From the NCBI GenBank assembly GCA_016838885.1, contig JAEKNW010000322.1, positions 1 through 32,048 on the forward strand: a stretch of 32,048 nucleotides of DNA, read 5' to 3'. Position numbers and translations under genes: made by a program. This document shows, piece by piece, positions 24,559-32,048 of the stretch. The notes beneath the pieces were generated by a model, which was given only the letters and a program-made list of their open reading frames with translations, was not told the DNA's origin and searched no databases. The stretch's first letter is position 1. The number at the start of each line of letters is the position of its first letter. The stretch comes from Candidatus Cloacimonadota bacterium (GTDB lineage Bacteria > Cloacimonadota > Cloacimonadia > Cloacimonadales > JAFGVF01).

Positions 24559-27500
24559 TTAAAATTCTGCCTTTACTTCGATATTGATATTATTTTCCAT
24601 TTTATTTTGGGGGTATTTGTTCCCAAAATATGTTAGATTCACTGTAATATATTGATTATAATTATATTTAGCTGAGATATTCCACTTGGTCGATAATCCT
24701 TGTCTTTTTTCAGGAATAAAGACAAAGTCTGTTTTGCTATCCCGCAGAGTATAGCTGAGATTACTATTAATTTGAATAAGATATTTTTTTGCTAAACTAG
24801 CTGTAATAACATTAGTTATGGTAGAGACACGTATTTTATATTCATCAACAAAGGCACTTTCTTCTCCCTCTTCAAACTTAAAGAGAAGATTACCATTGTA
24901 GATATAGTTTTGCCAGAAGTTATTTTGATATTTCAAGGCTGAGGTATATTCTCTTATCATCTGGTCATAACGAGAATCCTGCTCTTCTCTAAAGATAAAC
25001 TGTGTTCCCGCATTACCGAAGTTAAATCTTCTTAGCATCATTTCATTATCAATCACCTTAATCCTAGTTTTATTAACATCTTGATTATTAGCATCTTGAT
25101 AGCGATTATCTAAGATATTATCCCATTCAAAGGACAAACGATAATTGAATTTTCTGTTATCTGAGTTAAAAATAAGGCTTGATTGGGTATTGTTGCGTCC
25201 GTAGAGAGTAGTTTCTGAATTCATCAATACTTGGGGGTTAAGCAGATATAACTTAAGTTTCTCTGAGGTTCTGCTATCTTCAGTGATAAGAGTTTTAAAC
25301 TCAGCTGATAAATTCTTCCAAAACAAGGCTTCTGTAAAGCGATTTAAACGCAGATAACTATTCAGTCCTAAGTTGAGTTCGGTAGATAGTTCCGGTTGGC
25401 CTGAGTTAACGTATAGCCAGTCAAAATCTCCATCATCTTGATATACACCCAAGGAGTCATAATCTCCTTGTTCATCGCCAACATACTGAAGTTGTCTTAG
25501 CTTAGGATAGAACTCCAAATTGTTTATTCTGTAGTTATAATTTAGGTCTAGCCCATTGTTAAAAAAAGAATGAGTTGAGCTAATCCGAATCATATTGAAA
25601 ATATTATCTTCTTCCGATTCGACCTTGCTATCAACCTTCCGCAGTGTATATTCTACATTTGTGTTGTGCTCTTTGAAACTTAAGAGAAGATTATTTGTTG
25701 AAGTTTGAGAAGAACTTAGATCTTTCCAGTCATTACCGTCTAGATTTCTTTTCTTATCATACCAGTAAGTAGAAGTAATATTTACATTATTCAAATCAAA
25801 GCTGTTTAGGGAATAGCTATATTTTTCATATTTAAAACCAAACTTCTGATCTTCAGTTAAGTTATCTTGGTTCTTCTCTTTAACTAAAGAAAACTTACCT
25901 CCCACAAATCCTACTCTTTTCCAAATCTCAAAGGAGTGGTTATTATATAAATAAGTATCCCGTTCAGGGATTTCATAATCATTATCTTGGCTGGTGAAAT
26001 AGTAACTTAACCCAGGTGTATAAATTTTCTCCTCAATTATCAGATAACCATTGAATAATCTGCTATCATACAATTTTGCAAACTTTTGCTCTTTAAAGAG
26101 AAGAGATAATCTAACATATTTCTTGAGACTGAAGTCATTACTGATCTGAAAAGTCTCATACTTGAGAGAATCATAATTTGTTGTTCCCCCACCATAACTT
26201 AGCTCTAAGGGATTTACTAAATCAGCAAATGATTTTAGATGCTTTGTCTTTCGTTCATAAGATAATTTATTTGTTGTAGTCCAAAGTTCATCTTGATGAT
26301 TGAGATTTAAAGCTAGCTTGGAGATACTTCCTTGATTATCTGAATCTTCTTTAGAAGAAAAAGTATTTTGATCATATTCAGTCAAAAGAGTCTCTAATTC
26401 CAAGTAGATTGACTCTAATCCAAACCTCATCACTATGTTATAATTACTAAGCCTTTGAGGGGGATTAAGTTTCCTAATAGGTTCATAGTCTCCTAAGCCA
26501 GACCCAACATATTCAAATTGATTTGGTAAAGTTTGTTGGTAACTACCTTGGTTTTCTCCCAAATATGAGAAATAAATATTGTAATTACCCTCTCCACCTA
26601 AACCAACATAAATATAAATTGTCTCTCCTTCAGAATTAGTCCCTGCTACATAATTACCCTCTCCTATCTCTACCTCATAAATACCATTGGCAAAAACCAC
26701 ACTGTCCCCTGCATCTTCAAAAGCACTCAAATCTTCCTCAGTATGAATATCTTCTAAGGGATTATCCTTATCATCCTCACGATGAAGAACATGAATGTTA
26801 ATGTTAAGATAATCTCTTATTCTATAACTTGATGAAGCCAAATAAAGGTTGTTTCGATACTTCTCATCGCTATATTCGAAGGTTATATAAATCTCAGTTT
26901 CGGCAGTAACCAACTTCTCAAAGGTAAGACTTCCCTCACTATAATCAATGAAATAATCTATACCGCGCGAAGCCCGAACTCCGTCTATAAAAACTGTTTC
27001 TGAATTTGCTATGATGCTGACATAGTCATTTGAATCACCAATATTGATATAATAAGGTCCTTGTTTCCCCTCTATACCCTTAAACCTGTAAGAGCTATTC
27101 TTTCCTTGAGATACGGCTAAAGCTCCCCACAAGTTATTCTGAATCTCAAAATTTCCGGTATAGATATTGTTTTTATCCTCAAAGAGACCGAATTTAAGTC
27201 CTTCAAATTGAGCAAGATAGTTCATATATGAGGTATTGGATATCTCATGAGTTAAATCACCAAAAGATAACTCAAAGTTATCATTATAAATGGAGATAAA
27301 CAATCGATCTAAAGCACTTAGCTCACGCGAACTTCCTTCAACTGAAATAGGTGAATTGCTATCAGATAATTGAGCTTCTACGAAAAGATTAGAAGCAATT
27401 TCACCTGATAATTTTAAGTATAATGATTGATTAATATCGAAATCCTTGCCTTCAGAAAATGAGATAGCAAAGGTTTTTGACCCTTTAATTAAAAGGTTAT

Positions 27501-27882
27501 TATTATCAAAAAAGATAGTCTTCTGGTCCGGTTTTTTTACTGTAAAAGTAGAATCCGGGTTCATTTCAATTCTATAGAGAAATAAAGGTTCAAGAAAGTC
27601 TTGAGGAATAATCTTATACTCAATTTTTAGTTGTTTTTCTTGCTTAAAGCTATCTGATAGGGAAGTAACTGAACCTTCTTGATAATTAATCTCATAATCC
27701 ACATCTCTCACAAAGATGAGAGAATCAGAGGTAATTTTTTCTGAGTAGTTAATCAGGTTAGTTTTGCTTAACTCAATTGGTTGATACTGTGTAGATATAT
27801 ATTCAGTAAACCAATAGCTGGCTTCTTTCCCTTCCAGGAAACTTAAGAGCAATACAAAAAGGAGAGTAAAGCATTTCTTCAT
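24559..27882 (-). CDS. Giant outer-membrane beta-barrel protein, possibly SprA-related
   Basis: This 1107-residue protein starts with a signal peptide (KKCFTLLFVLLLSFLEG) and ends in Phe (NIEVKAEF), as outer-membrane barrels usually do. Most of it alternates polar and hydrophobic residues in predicted strands, with many Tyr, Asn, Ser and Asp. Two stretches (VRDVDYEINYQEGSVTSL near 60 and SRGIDYFIDYSEGSLTFEKL...TEIYITFEY near 305-335) look like the G-x-DY-x-IDY-x-x-G-x-I-x-F modules I associate with SprA, the type IX translocon barrel. SprA itself is more than twice as long, so orthology is not claimed. It could be a translocon-like barrel, a porin-like protein or a surface protein. It sits 5 bases after the Nudix gene and one base before the TSUP gene. 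Confidence 0.7.
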   Translation of the reverse strand: MKKCFTLLFVLLLSFLEGKEASYWFTEYISTQYQPIELSKTNLINYSEKITSDSLIFVRDVDYEINYQEGSVTSLSDSFKQEKQLKIEYKIIPQDFLEPLFLYRIEMNPDSTFTVKKPDQKTIFFDNNNLLIKGSKTFAISFSEGKDFDINQSLYLKLSGEIASNLFVEAQLSDSNSPISVEGSSRELSALDRLFISIYNDNFELSFGDLTHEISNTSYMNYLAQFEGLKFGLFEDKNNIYTGNFEIQNNLWGALAVSQGKNSSYRFKGIEGKQGPYYINIGDSNDYVSIIANSETVFIDGVRASRGIDYFIDYSEGSLTFEKLVTAETEIYITFEYSDEKYRNNLYLASSSYRIRDYLNINIHVLHREDDKDNPLEDIHTEEDLSAFEDAGDSVVFANGIYEVEIGEGNYVAGTNSEGETIYIYVGLGGEGNYNIYFSYLGENQGSYQQTLPNQFEYVGSGLGDYEPIRKLNPPQRLSNYNIVMRFGLESIYLELETLLTEYDQNTFSSKEDSDNQGSISKLALNLNHQDELWTTTNKLSYERKTKHLKSFADLVNPLELSYGGGTTNYDSLKYETFQISNDFSLKKYVRLSLLFKEQKFAKLYDSRLFNGYLIIEEKIYTPGLSYYFTSQDNDYEIPERDTYLYNNHSFEIWKRVGFVGGKFSLVKEKNQDNLTEDQKFGFKYEKYSYSLNSFDLNNVNITSTYWYDKKRNLDGNDWKDLSSSQTSTNNLLLSFKEHNTNVEYTLRKVDSKVESEEDNIFNMIRISSTHSFFNNGLDLNYNYRINNLEFYPKLRQLQYVGDEQGDYDSLGVYQDDGDFDWLYVNSGQPELSTELNLGLNSYLRLNRFTEALFWKNLSAEFKTLITEDSRTSEKLKLYLLNPQVLMNSETTLYGRNNTQSSLIFNSDNRKFNYRLSFEWDNILDNRYQDANNQDVNKTRIKVIDNEMMLRRFNFGNAGTQFIFREEQDSRYDQMIREYTSALKYQNNFWQNYIYNGNLLFKFEEGEESAFVDEYKIRVSTITNVITASLAKKYLIQINSNLSYTLRDSKTDFVFIPEKRQGLSTKWNISAKYNYNQYITVNLTYFGNKYPQNKMENNINIEVKAEF

Positions 27883-27887
27883 TTAGT

Positions 27888-28352
27888 TCAATAAAAATTT
27901 ACTGAGTAATCTATTAACTGTTTATCTAAGTAGTTAAACTTTGCTGAGAAGAATCTATTCTCTAACATCCATTTGATAAAGTATTTATCTCCTTCCCATA
28001 AATTTAAATCCAATAACTGGGAATTGGGAATCCACTCTAATTTACCTTCTTGGGATTCAATTATTTCACCCTCAAATTTTGTTGCTTGATAGAGAAAAAC
28101 TTGCCAATCATTATTACCATCGAATTTTGGAAAAGTTAATAGTCCTACTAAGCTATACTCCAATAAAGTTAGACCACTCTCTTCTTTAATCTCTCTTAAT
28201 AAGCAATCTTCTGGGGATTCGCCACTCTCAAATTTACCACCTAATCCATTCCATTTATCTTGATGTAGATCATTCTCTTTTTTGATGCGATGCAACATCA
28301 AAGTGTGATTATTATGCTGAATATAGCAAAGAGTTGCGTTAATTGTCTTCAT
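27888..28352 (-). CDS. Nudix hydrolase (MutT/MTH1-like)
   Basis: This 154-residue protein contains a complete Nudix box, GKFESGESPEDCLLREIKEESGL (G-x5-E-x7-R-E-x2-E-E-x-G), at about residues 38-60, preceded by DKWNGLGG. The layout and the KWNGLGGKFE lead-in resemble MTH1-type purine triphosphatases that remove oxidised nucleotides such as 8-oxo-dGTP, but substrate is not provable from sequence. The start overlaps the upstream stop in an ATGA, indicating coupling with the HisRS-like gene. It is a cytoplasmic housekeeping enzyme within the ybeY-led operon. Confidence 0.87.
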   Translation of the reverse strand: MKTINATLCYIQHNNHTLMLHRIKKENDLHQDKWNGLGGKFESGESPEDCLLREIKEESGLTLLEYSLVGLLTFPKFDGNNDWQVFLYQATKFEGEIIESQEGKLEWIPNSQLLDLNLWEGDKYFIKWMLENRFFSAKFNYLDKQLIDYSVNFY

Positions 28353-29563
28353 AAAAACAAGAGCTGTTTTGCACTCTTTTTGATAACTTCTAACTCTTCA
28401 ATAATAGAATCTAATGAAATGTGATAACTATGAATTTTGGGAATGTTAAAAACCTCAACTTTACCGTTATAGAGGGAATCATTATCGATGTATATCAAAA
28501 CAGAACAATTAGCTTCCTTAGCTATTTCTAGCGCTTTACGACCATCTGGCGTAACCTTACCTTGAATAGTATAGATCATTTTCTTGTGAAGTTCTTGTAA
28601 AATCTGCATCTCATTCAGAAGCAAATCTTCACTTTCGGAACAGATAAATACTTTAAACTCGAACCCACTATCTGGGAAAAGATTGCTTTTCTTGATTAAA
28701 TCATAGATTATATCCAAGTTCAAATCGAATCCAATTGAAGGAATCTCTTTACCTGTTACAAACTTGGTCAAATGATCATATCTTCCACCACCCCCGACTA
28801 AGATGTCTTCATCACCTTGTTTAACATAAAGATTGAATACCATACCATTATAGTAGTTATAAGTTCTTTTTAAATCAGGATTATAGTTATATTTAATCAT
28901 TAGATTTGAGAGAAAATGTCTAATCTGATGTAGTCTTTCTTGGCATACGTTACAATAATTAGAATTAGAAAGTGAATCTTGATAATAGTTGGCAGGTAAT
29001 TTACTACTCTTCTCTTTCTGATTAACTTGGCCTTGCCATTTATTTTTCATAGCTGGGGGAAGATTAAGAGTACATTTTTCACAACCAAATGAGTTTATTT
29101 CCACTAAAGTTTGCTTAAAACCAAAAGAATTGAGTAATTTCAAAGATGTATCAATAACTGTGATATCAGAAACTATGGTATCATCTCCATAAATTTCAGC
29201 TCCTAAGCGATAAGTCTCTTCGATTTCATTATCAATGACTCTAATCATATTACCCAAATAGTAGTATTTAAAGACTTTGTTAGAGTCATAGTTATTTAGA
29301 AAATTAGATAATAAATTTATTGTTCCTTCAGGACGTAGGCTTAAATTTTCTTTTAGCGAAAGATCTATCACAACATTCTCTTGTTTCTTTTCATCTTTAT
29401 GAGTGAAGAAATCCTTCTGCAAACACTTTTTTAACATATCACTATCTTGCAATAATGATAATCTAATTTCCTCAAAATCATGAAGTTTCATTACATCATA
29501 AATCAGTTGCTCAGCATTCCTCCAATTGGAAGTATCCAGGCTTGTAATATTCTTTAATTTCAT
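28349..29563 (-). CDS. Divergent histidyl-tRNA synthetase-like protein (HisZ-like or paralogue)
   Basis: This 404-residue class II synthetase fold is related to HisRS. Conserved are LRPEGT (77-81), motif-2 Arg (NMIR, R108), LGAE (E123), RTYNYYNGMVF (R233, matching the HisRS R-x-x-DYY motif) and GGGGRYDHL (257-265). Two Cys pairs, C161/C164 and C204/C207, match the zinc-type insertion seen in some HisRS. However motif 3 reads GFDLNLDII, where HisRS has an Arg (G-x-ERL), and motif 2 lacks the usual R-x-R-E-F-H-Q context. A C-terminal anticodon-like domain is present. The loss of ATP-contacting residues suggests a non-charging role, such as the HisZ regulatory subunit of HisG or another paralogue; a very divergent active HisRS is not excluded. 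Confidence 0.75.
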   Translation of the reverse strand: MKLKNITSLDTSNWRNAEQLIYDVMKLHDFEEIRLSLLQDSDMLKKCLQKDFFTHKDEKKQENVVIDLSLKENLSLRPEGTINLLSNFLNNYDSNKVFKYYYLGNMIRVIDNEIEETYRLGAEIYGDDTIVSDITVIDTSLKLLNSFGFKQTLVEINSFGCEKCTLNLPPAMKNKWQGQVNQKEKSSKLPANYYQDSLSNSNYCNVCQERLHQIRHFLSNLMIKYNYNPDLKRTYNYYNGMVFNLYVKQGDEDILVGGGGRYDHLTKFVTGKEIPSIGFDLNLDIIYDLIKKSNLFPDSGFEFKVFICSESEDLLLNEMQILQELHKKMIYTIQGKVTPDGRKALEIAKEANCSVLIYIDNDSLYNGKVEVFNIPKIHSYHISLDSIIEELEVIKKSAKQLLFL

Positions 29564-29952
29564 AGAAAATCTCTTTTATTGTGGATAAATATCCTAATTA
29601 ATATTGAAAGTATAACCCCAATTAATACACCTATATAATTAGCTAAGATATCATAAGCTGAAACACTTCTACCTGGAGCCATGATTTGAATAAGCTCGTC
29701 AATTATTGGATAAAACTGTAGAGGGATATAAACCATCAACTTATGTGAATAACTCCAATTTGAATAATGAAGAAAATTATAGAGTATTAGAGAAAAAAAG
29801 ATAAACTTAATCGCATGTAAGAGTTTATCATAACCCAATATATAATCAATAGAAATACTATCGGAAGGTAATAGACTGGTAACAATACTGGCTATAAACC
29901 ATAAAATGAGTAATATTCCAAAAATTTGTTTTGCTCTATTCATTACTAACAT
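29560..29952 (-). CDS. VanZ-like small membrane protein
   Basis: This 130-residue protein has four hydrophobic segments and the VanZ-family motifs DKLLHAIKFIFFSLILY, DELIQIMAPGRSVSAYDILANYIGVLIG (D-E-x-x-Q, P-G-R, D-x-x-A-N-x-x-G). The family is widespread and named for a teicoplanin-resistance protein, but most chromosomal members are uncharacterised. It overlaps the corC-like gene by 17 bases (or 8 if the second ATG at 29943 is used; neither has a strong ribosome-binding site) and its stop overlaps the HisRS-like start (ATGA). This is an unremarkable member of a housekeeping operon. Confidence 0.85.
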   Translation of the reverse strand: MLVMNRAKQIFGILLILWFIASIVTSLLPSDSISIDYILGYDKLLHAIKFIFFSLILYNFLHYSNWSYSHKLMVYIPLQFYPIIDELIQIMAPGRSVSAYDILANYIGVLIGVILSILIRIFIHNKRDFL

Positions 29953-31222
29953 TCTTATTCAAAAGATTTAGCTTCACAAACTCAATTCTCTGACCATTAA
30001 TAGAAGTAATCGTAAATTTTGCTATTCCCTCTATTTCGAAAATCTCACCTTCATCAGGAATATGATTAAGTTCAGACAGAAGATAATCAGCTAAATTATC
30101 AAACTCCTCAGAGTCTATCTCTAGTTCAAACTTTTCGTTTATTTCCGAAATACTTAATTTTCCTGATAACATGAATATATCTTGAGCTATTTCATCAATT
30201 TCTTTAGGTTCATCTGCATCATATTCATCTAAAATATCACCTACTAACTCTTCTAAGATATCTTCCAAGGTTACTAATCCTGCTGTTCCACCATACTCAT
30301 CCACTACAATGGCAATCTGCATCTTATTGGTTTGGAAATGGTTGAAAAGCATCTGGATTTTTGTATTCTCAGTTATGAAAAAAGCAGGTCTTTTTAAATC
30401 GGTAATATTACTATAACCATTGTTTAAAATTAGGTCTTTAACATTAATGATTCCGGTAATATTATCAATATTTTCGCTGTACACAGGAATACGAGAATAA
30501 CCATAATCCCTGATTAATTGCTTTAAATCTTCTATTGAATCATGCTCTTCTACTGCAATTATATCGACCCGAGGCATGATTATCTCCCGAACTTCAGTGC
30601 TAGAAAATCTAAAAATACCTGCGATAATCTCTTTTTCATTATCTTGAAGGGGATGATCAACAGATTCTGATTTTACCAAATTCTTAAAATCTTCTGAAGT
30701 AATATTGTAAGAGTCTCTGGTGGACATAACATTCTTTTTTGAAAATAGTCCGATACCCAGCTCAATTGGTTTTAGAATTGGGTAAAGAATGTAGCTCAAA
30801 GGTAGTAAAAAGATGCTGGCAAATCCGGCAAATTTTTCACTATTACCAAAGGCAAAAAGCTTAGGAATGATTTCGCCCATGGTTAGCAAGGCAATAGTTG
30901 TAATTACTATTTGGATAGCTATTAAGACCGGGCTTGTTTCATTAGCAAACCAATGAAACCTTTTATTTAATTCAATAGCTAAAATTGTTGAAATTGATGA
31001 AACTGTTATATTAACCAAAGTATTACATAACAGGATCTTAATTAAAAGATATGTCGGATTTTTTAGTAACCTTAGAATTCTTTTAGAAGTACTATCTTTA
31101 TTACTTTCTAATTTCTTAATCTGCAATTTATTAATTGAGAAAAATGCGGTTTCTGAACCTGAAAAAAATGCGGATAACATTAACAACAATAACAATATCA
31201 GATATGGAAGCGAGTCGTCCAC
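29936..31222 (-). CDS. CorC/HlyC-family CNNM-type membrane protein with CBS domains
   Basis: This 428-residue protein has a DUF21/CNNM transmembrane domain (about 1-185: FFSGSETAFFSINKLQIKKLES, then GEIIPKLFAFGNSEKFA), a CBS pair (about 205-325: VREIIMPRVDIIAVEEHDSIEDL, YSRIPVYSENIDNITGIINVKDL, IAIVVDEYGGTAGLVTLEDILEELVGDI) and a C-terminal CorC_HlyC domain (about 340-425). Such proteins are inner-membrane Mg/Co-type ion transporters or regulators; the haemolysin name is historical. It starts with GTG at 31220-31222, two bases after ybeY, with AAGGAG about 11 bases upstream. Adjacent ybeY and corC-like genes are found in many bacteria. Confidence 0.9.
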   Translation of the reverse strand: MDDSLPYLILLLLLMLSAFFSGSETAFFSINKLQIKKLESNKDSTSKRILRLLKNPTYLLIKILLCNTLVNITVSSISTILAIELNKRFHWFANETSPVLIAIQIVITTIALLTMGEIIPKLFAFGNSEKFAGFASIFLLPLSYILYPILKPIELGIGLFSKKNVMSTRDSYNITSEDFKNLVKSESVDHPLQDNEKEIIAGIFRFSSTEVREIIMPRVDIIAVEEHDSIEDLKQLIRDYGYSRIPVYSENIDNITGIINVKDLILNNGYSNITDLKRPAFFITENTKIQMLFNHFQTNKMQIAIVVDEYGGTAGLVTLEDILEELVGDILDEYDADEPKEIDEIAQDIFMLSGKLSISEINEKFELEIDSEEFDNLADYLLSELNHIPDEGEIFEIEGIAKFTITSINGQRIEFVKLNLLNKNVSNE

Positions 31223-31224
31223 TA

Positions 31225-31641
31225 TTACAGTATCTCCTTTTTAAATAAACTTATATATTCTTTTTCTTTACTGTCCATAATCTCCTTATCATTTACTGAT
31301 AGGTGATCATACCCTAACAAATGAAGTAATCCGTGCATAAACAAAACCATTACTTCATAATCTAAACTCTCATTTCCTCTCTGTTTATCAGCAACAGAAA
31401 GATCAATGACTATATCTCCATAGGTAGGTAAAAATGCTAAATCAGAAGCAAATGAGATAACATCAGTCTCAGAATCTTTTCCCCGAAACTTCTTGTTATA
31501 ATATCTTATTTGTCCTTTCTCTAAAAGAAGTAAAGAAACATCTTTTTCTTCTCTATTCTCTTCTTTTAAAAGCCTTTTATAGATATATTCAAGCTTGCTT
31601 AAATCTATATCTATGCTGGTCTGATTATCTATATCTAGCAT
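31225..31641 (-). CDS. ybeY: Endoribonuclease YbeY (rRNA maturation factor)
   Basis: This 138-residue protein has the zinc-site motif HGLLHLLGYDH (H103, H107, H113), preceded by the family strand GDIVIDLSVA and the DVISFA segment (KDSETDVISFASDL). YbeY is a single-strand endoribonuclease involved in 16S rRNA 3'-end processing and ribosome quality control. The ribosome-binding site GAGGAAATA lies directly before ATG. It is first in a seven-gene operon running to 23787. Palindromic copy D begins 54 bases upstream, and a TTGACT lies between them, but I found no convincing -10 box. Confidence 0.92.
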   Translation of the reverse strand: MLDIDNQTSIDIDLSKLEYIYKRLLKEENREEKDVSLLLLEKGQIRYYNKKFRGKDSETDVISFASDLAFLPTYGDIVIDLSVADKQRGNESLDYEVMVLFMHGLLHLLGYDHLSVNDKEIMDSKEKEYISLFKKEIL

Positions 31642-31694
31642 TATTTCCTCATTAAGGTGATTTTTTTTATTACTATAGATTAGTCAAGTATTTT

Positions 31695-31860
31695 ATCCCG
31701 AATGATGCAGTAGAACTTTGATGAAGAGTGCTATATTCTTTTAGCAAAATAAGTTACAGAATTTGAAGGCATATAATATATATATTCCTGAAAATTATGG
31801 AACTTACTTTTGCAAAAGAAGATAGTGCTATACGCAAAGGTCTATTGCATTATTTGGGTT
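31695..31860 (+). repeat. Palindromic repeat element, copy D (intact reference copy, 166 bp)
   Basis: It runs from ATCCCGAATGATGCAG to TTGCATTATTTGGGTT. The two halves are reverse complementary along nearly their whole length: terminal arms of about 25 bases, then CTATATTCTTTTAGC against GCAAAAGAAGATAG, then ATAAGTTAC against AACTTACTTTT, then AATTTGAAGGCATAT against ATATATTCCTGAAAATT. By eye each arm is about 80 bases with perhaps 15 to 20 mismatches or bulges. G31753 and C31803 are both swapped relative to copies A, B and E, keeping the pair. It has no open reading frame of note. Confidence 0.92.
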
Positions 31861-31899
31861 TATTGTAACCACTTAAAAGAAGTGCTAAATCTCCTCTTA

Positions 31900-32048
31900 A
31901 ACCCGAATGGTGCAGTAGAGCTTTAGAGAAGAGTGCAGATTCTTTTAGTAAAATAACTTACAGAATTTGAAGGTATATAATATATATATTCCTGAAAATT
32001 ATGGAAGTTACTTTTGCAAAAGAATATAGTGCTATTCTCAAAGATCTA
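31900..32048 (+). repeat. Palindromic repeat element, copy E (3' end cut off by the window)
   Basis: It starts AACCCGAATGGTGCAG, 39 bases after copy D and in the same orientation, and runs to AAAGATCTA at the window edge; about 17 terminal bases are missing. Its last 97 bases match window positions 1-97 with one difference (T versus C at position 23). Confidence 0.9.

Noticed and set aside
31661-31694. Promoter for the ybeY-led operon at the TTGACT (31682-31687)
   Set aside because: No -10 box at 15-19 bases; TATAGT is only 4 bases away. Left as a finding, not a feature.

Overview
The window looks like chromosomal DNA from an uncultured, AT-rich, Gram-negative (diderm) bacterium of the Fibrobacterota-Chlorobiota-Bacteroidota (FCB) group. 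Candidatus Cloacimonadota is my best guess. The reasons are a C25 (gingipain-type) surface protein ending in a YPNPFNP FlgD-like type IX sorting domain, a DUF2851 protein, a very large SprA-flavoured outer-membrane protein, and lipid A/core-type envelope genes. This assignment is inference; there is no rRNA or marker gene to settle it. I saw no tRNA, CRISPR array, transposase or phage gene.

Layout. (1) 198-9471, minus strand: one tight seven-gene operon read MBOAT O-acyltransferase, SGNH-like partner, TatD-type hydrolase, TcdA, DUF2851, a giant ABCG-type transporter, lipoprotein. It ends at a strong terminator (146-179). (2) 9972-12328, plus strand: two overlapping GT4 glycosyltransferases behind a sigma70-like promoter. 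(3) 12325-19212, minus strand: an envelope glycan operon read MsbA-like flippase, CDP-glycerol phosphotransferase family, GT2-like, WaaE-like GT2, GT4, heptosyltransferase-like GT9. (4) 19472-22957, plus strand: the secreted C25-family protein with its own terminator. (5) 22958-23786: about 830 bases of gene-free, repeat-rich DNA. (6) 23787-31641, minus strand: an operon read ybeY, corC/hlyC-like, vanZ-like, divergent HisRS/HisZ-like, Nudix, giant outer-membrane protein, TSUP permease. Regions 1 to 4 together point to building, flipping and acylating surface glycans and to secreting a cell-surface protein.

The most unusual thing is not a gene. A family of about 166-bp elements, each essentially one long imperfect palindrome, lies at almost every boundary between transcription units: 1-113 (with a remnant at 115-140), 9539-9731 (with a degenerate tandem copy to 9871), 12337-12364 (an arm that now encodes the C-terminus of the GT9 protein), 19362-19430 (a 69-bp version lacking the hairpin top), 31695-31860, and 31900 to the window end. 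Paired base changes between copies keep the two arms complementary. Terminal G-T wobble pairs sit the same way round in every copy where both ends can be read. I read this as a MITE-like or structured-RNA repeat family. Both window ends lie inside copies of it, so the window is probably a contig broken at these repeats.
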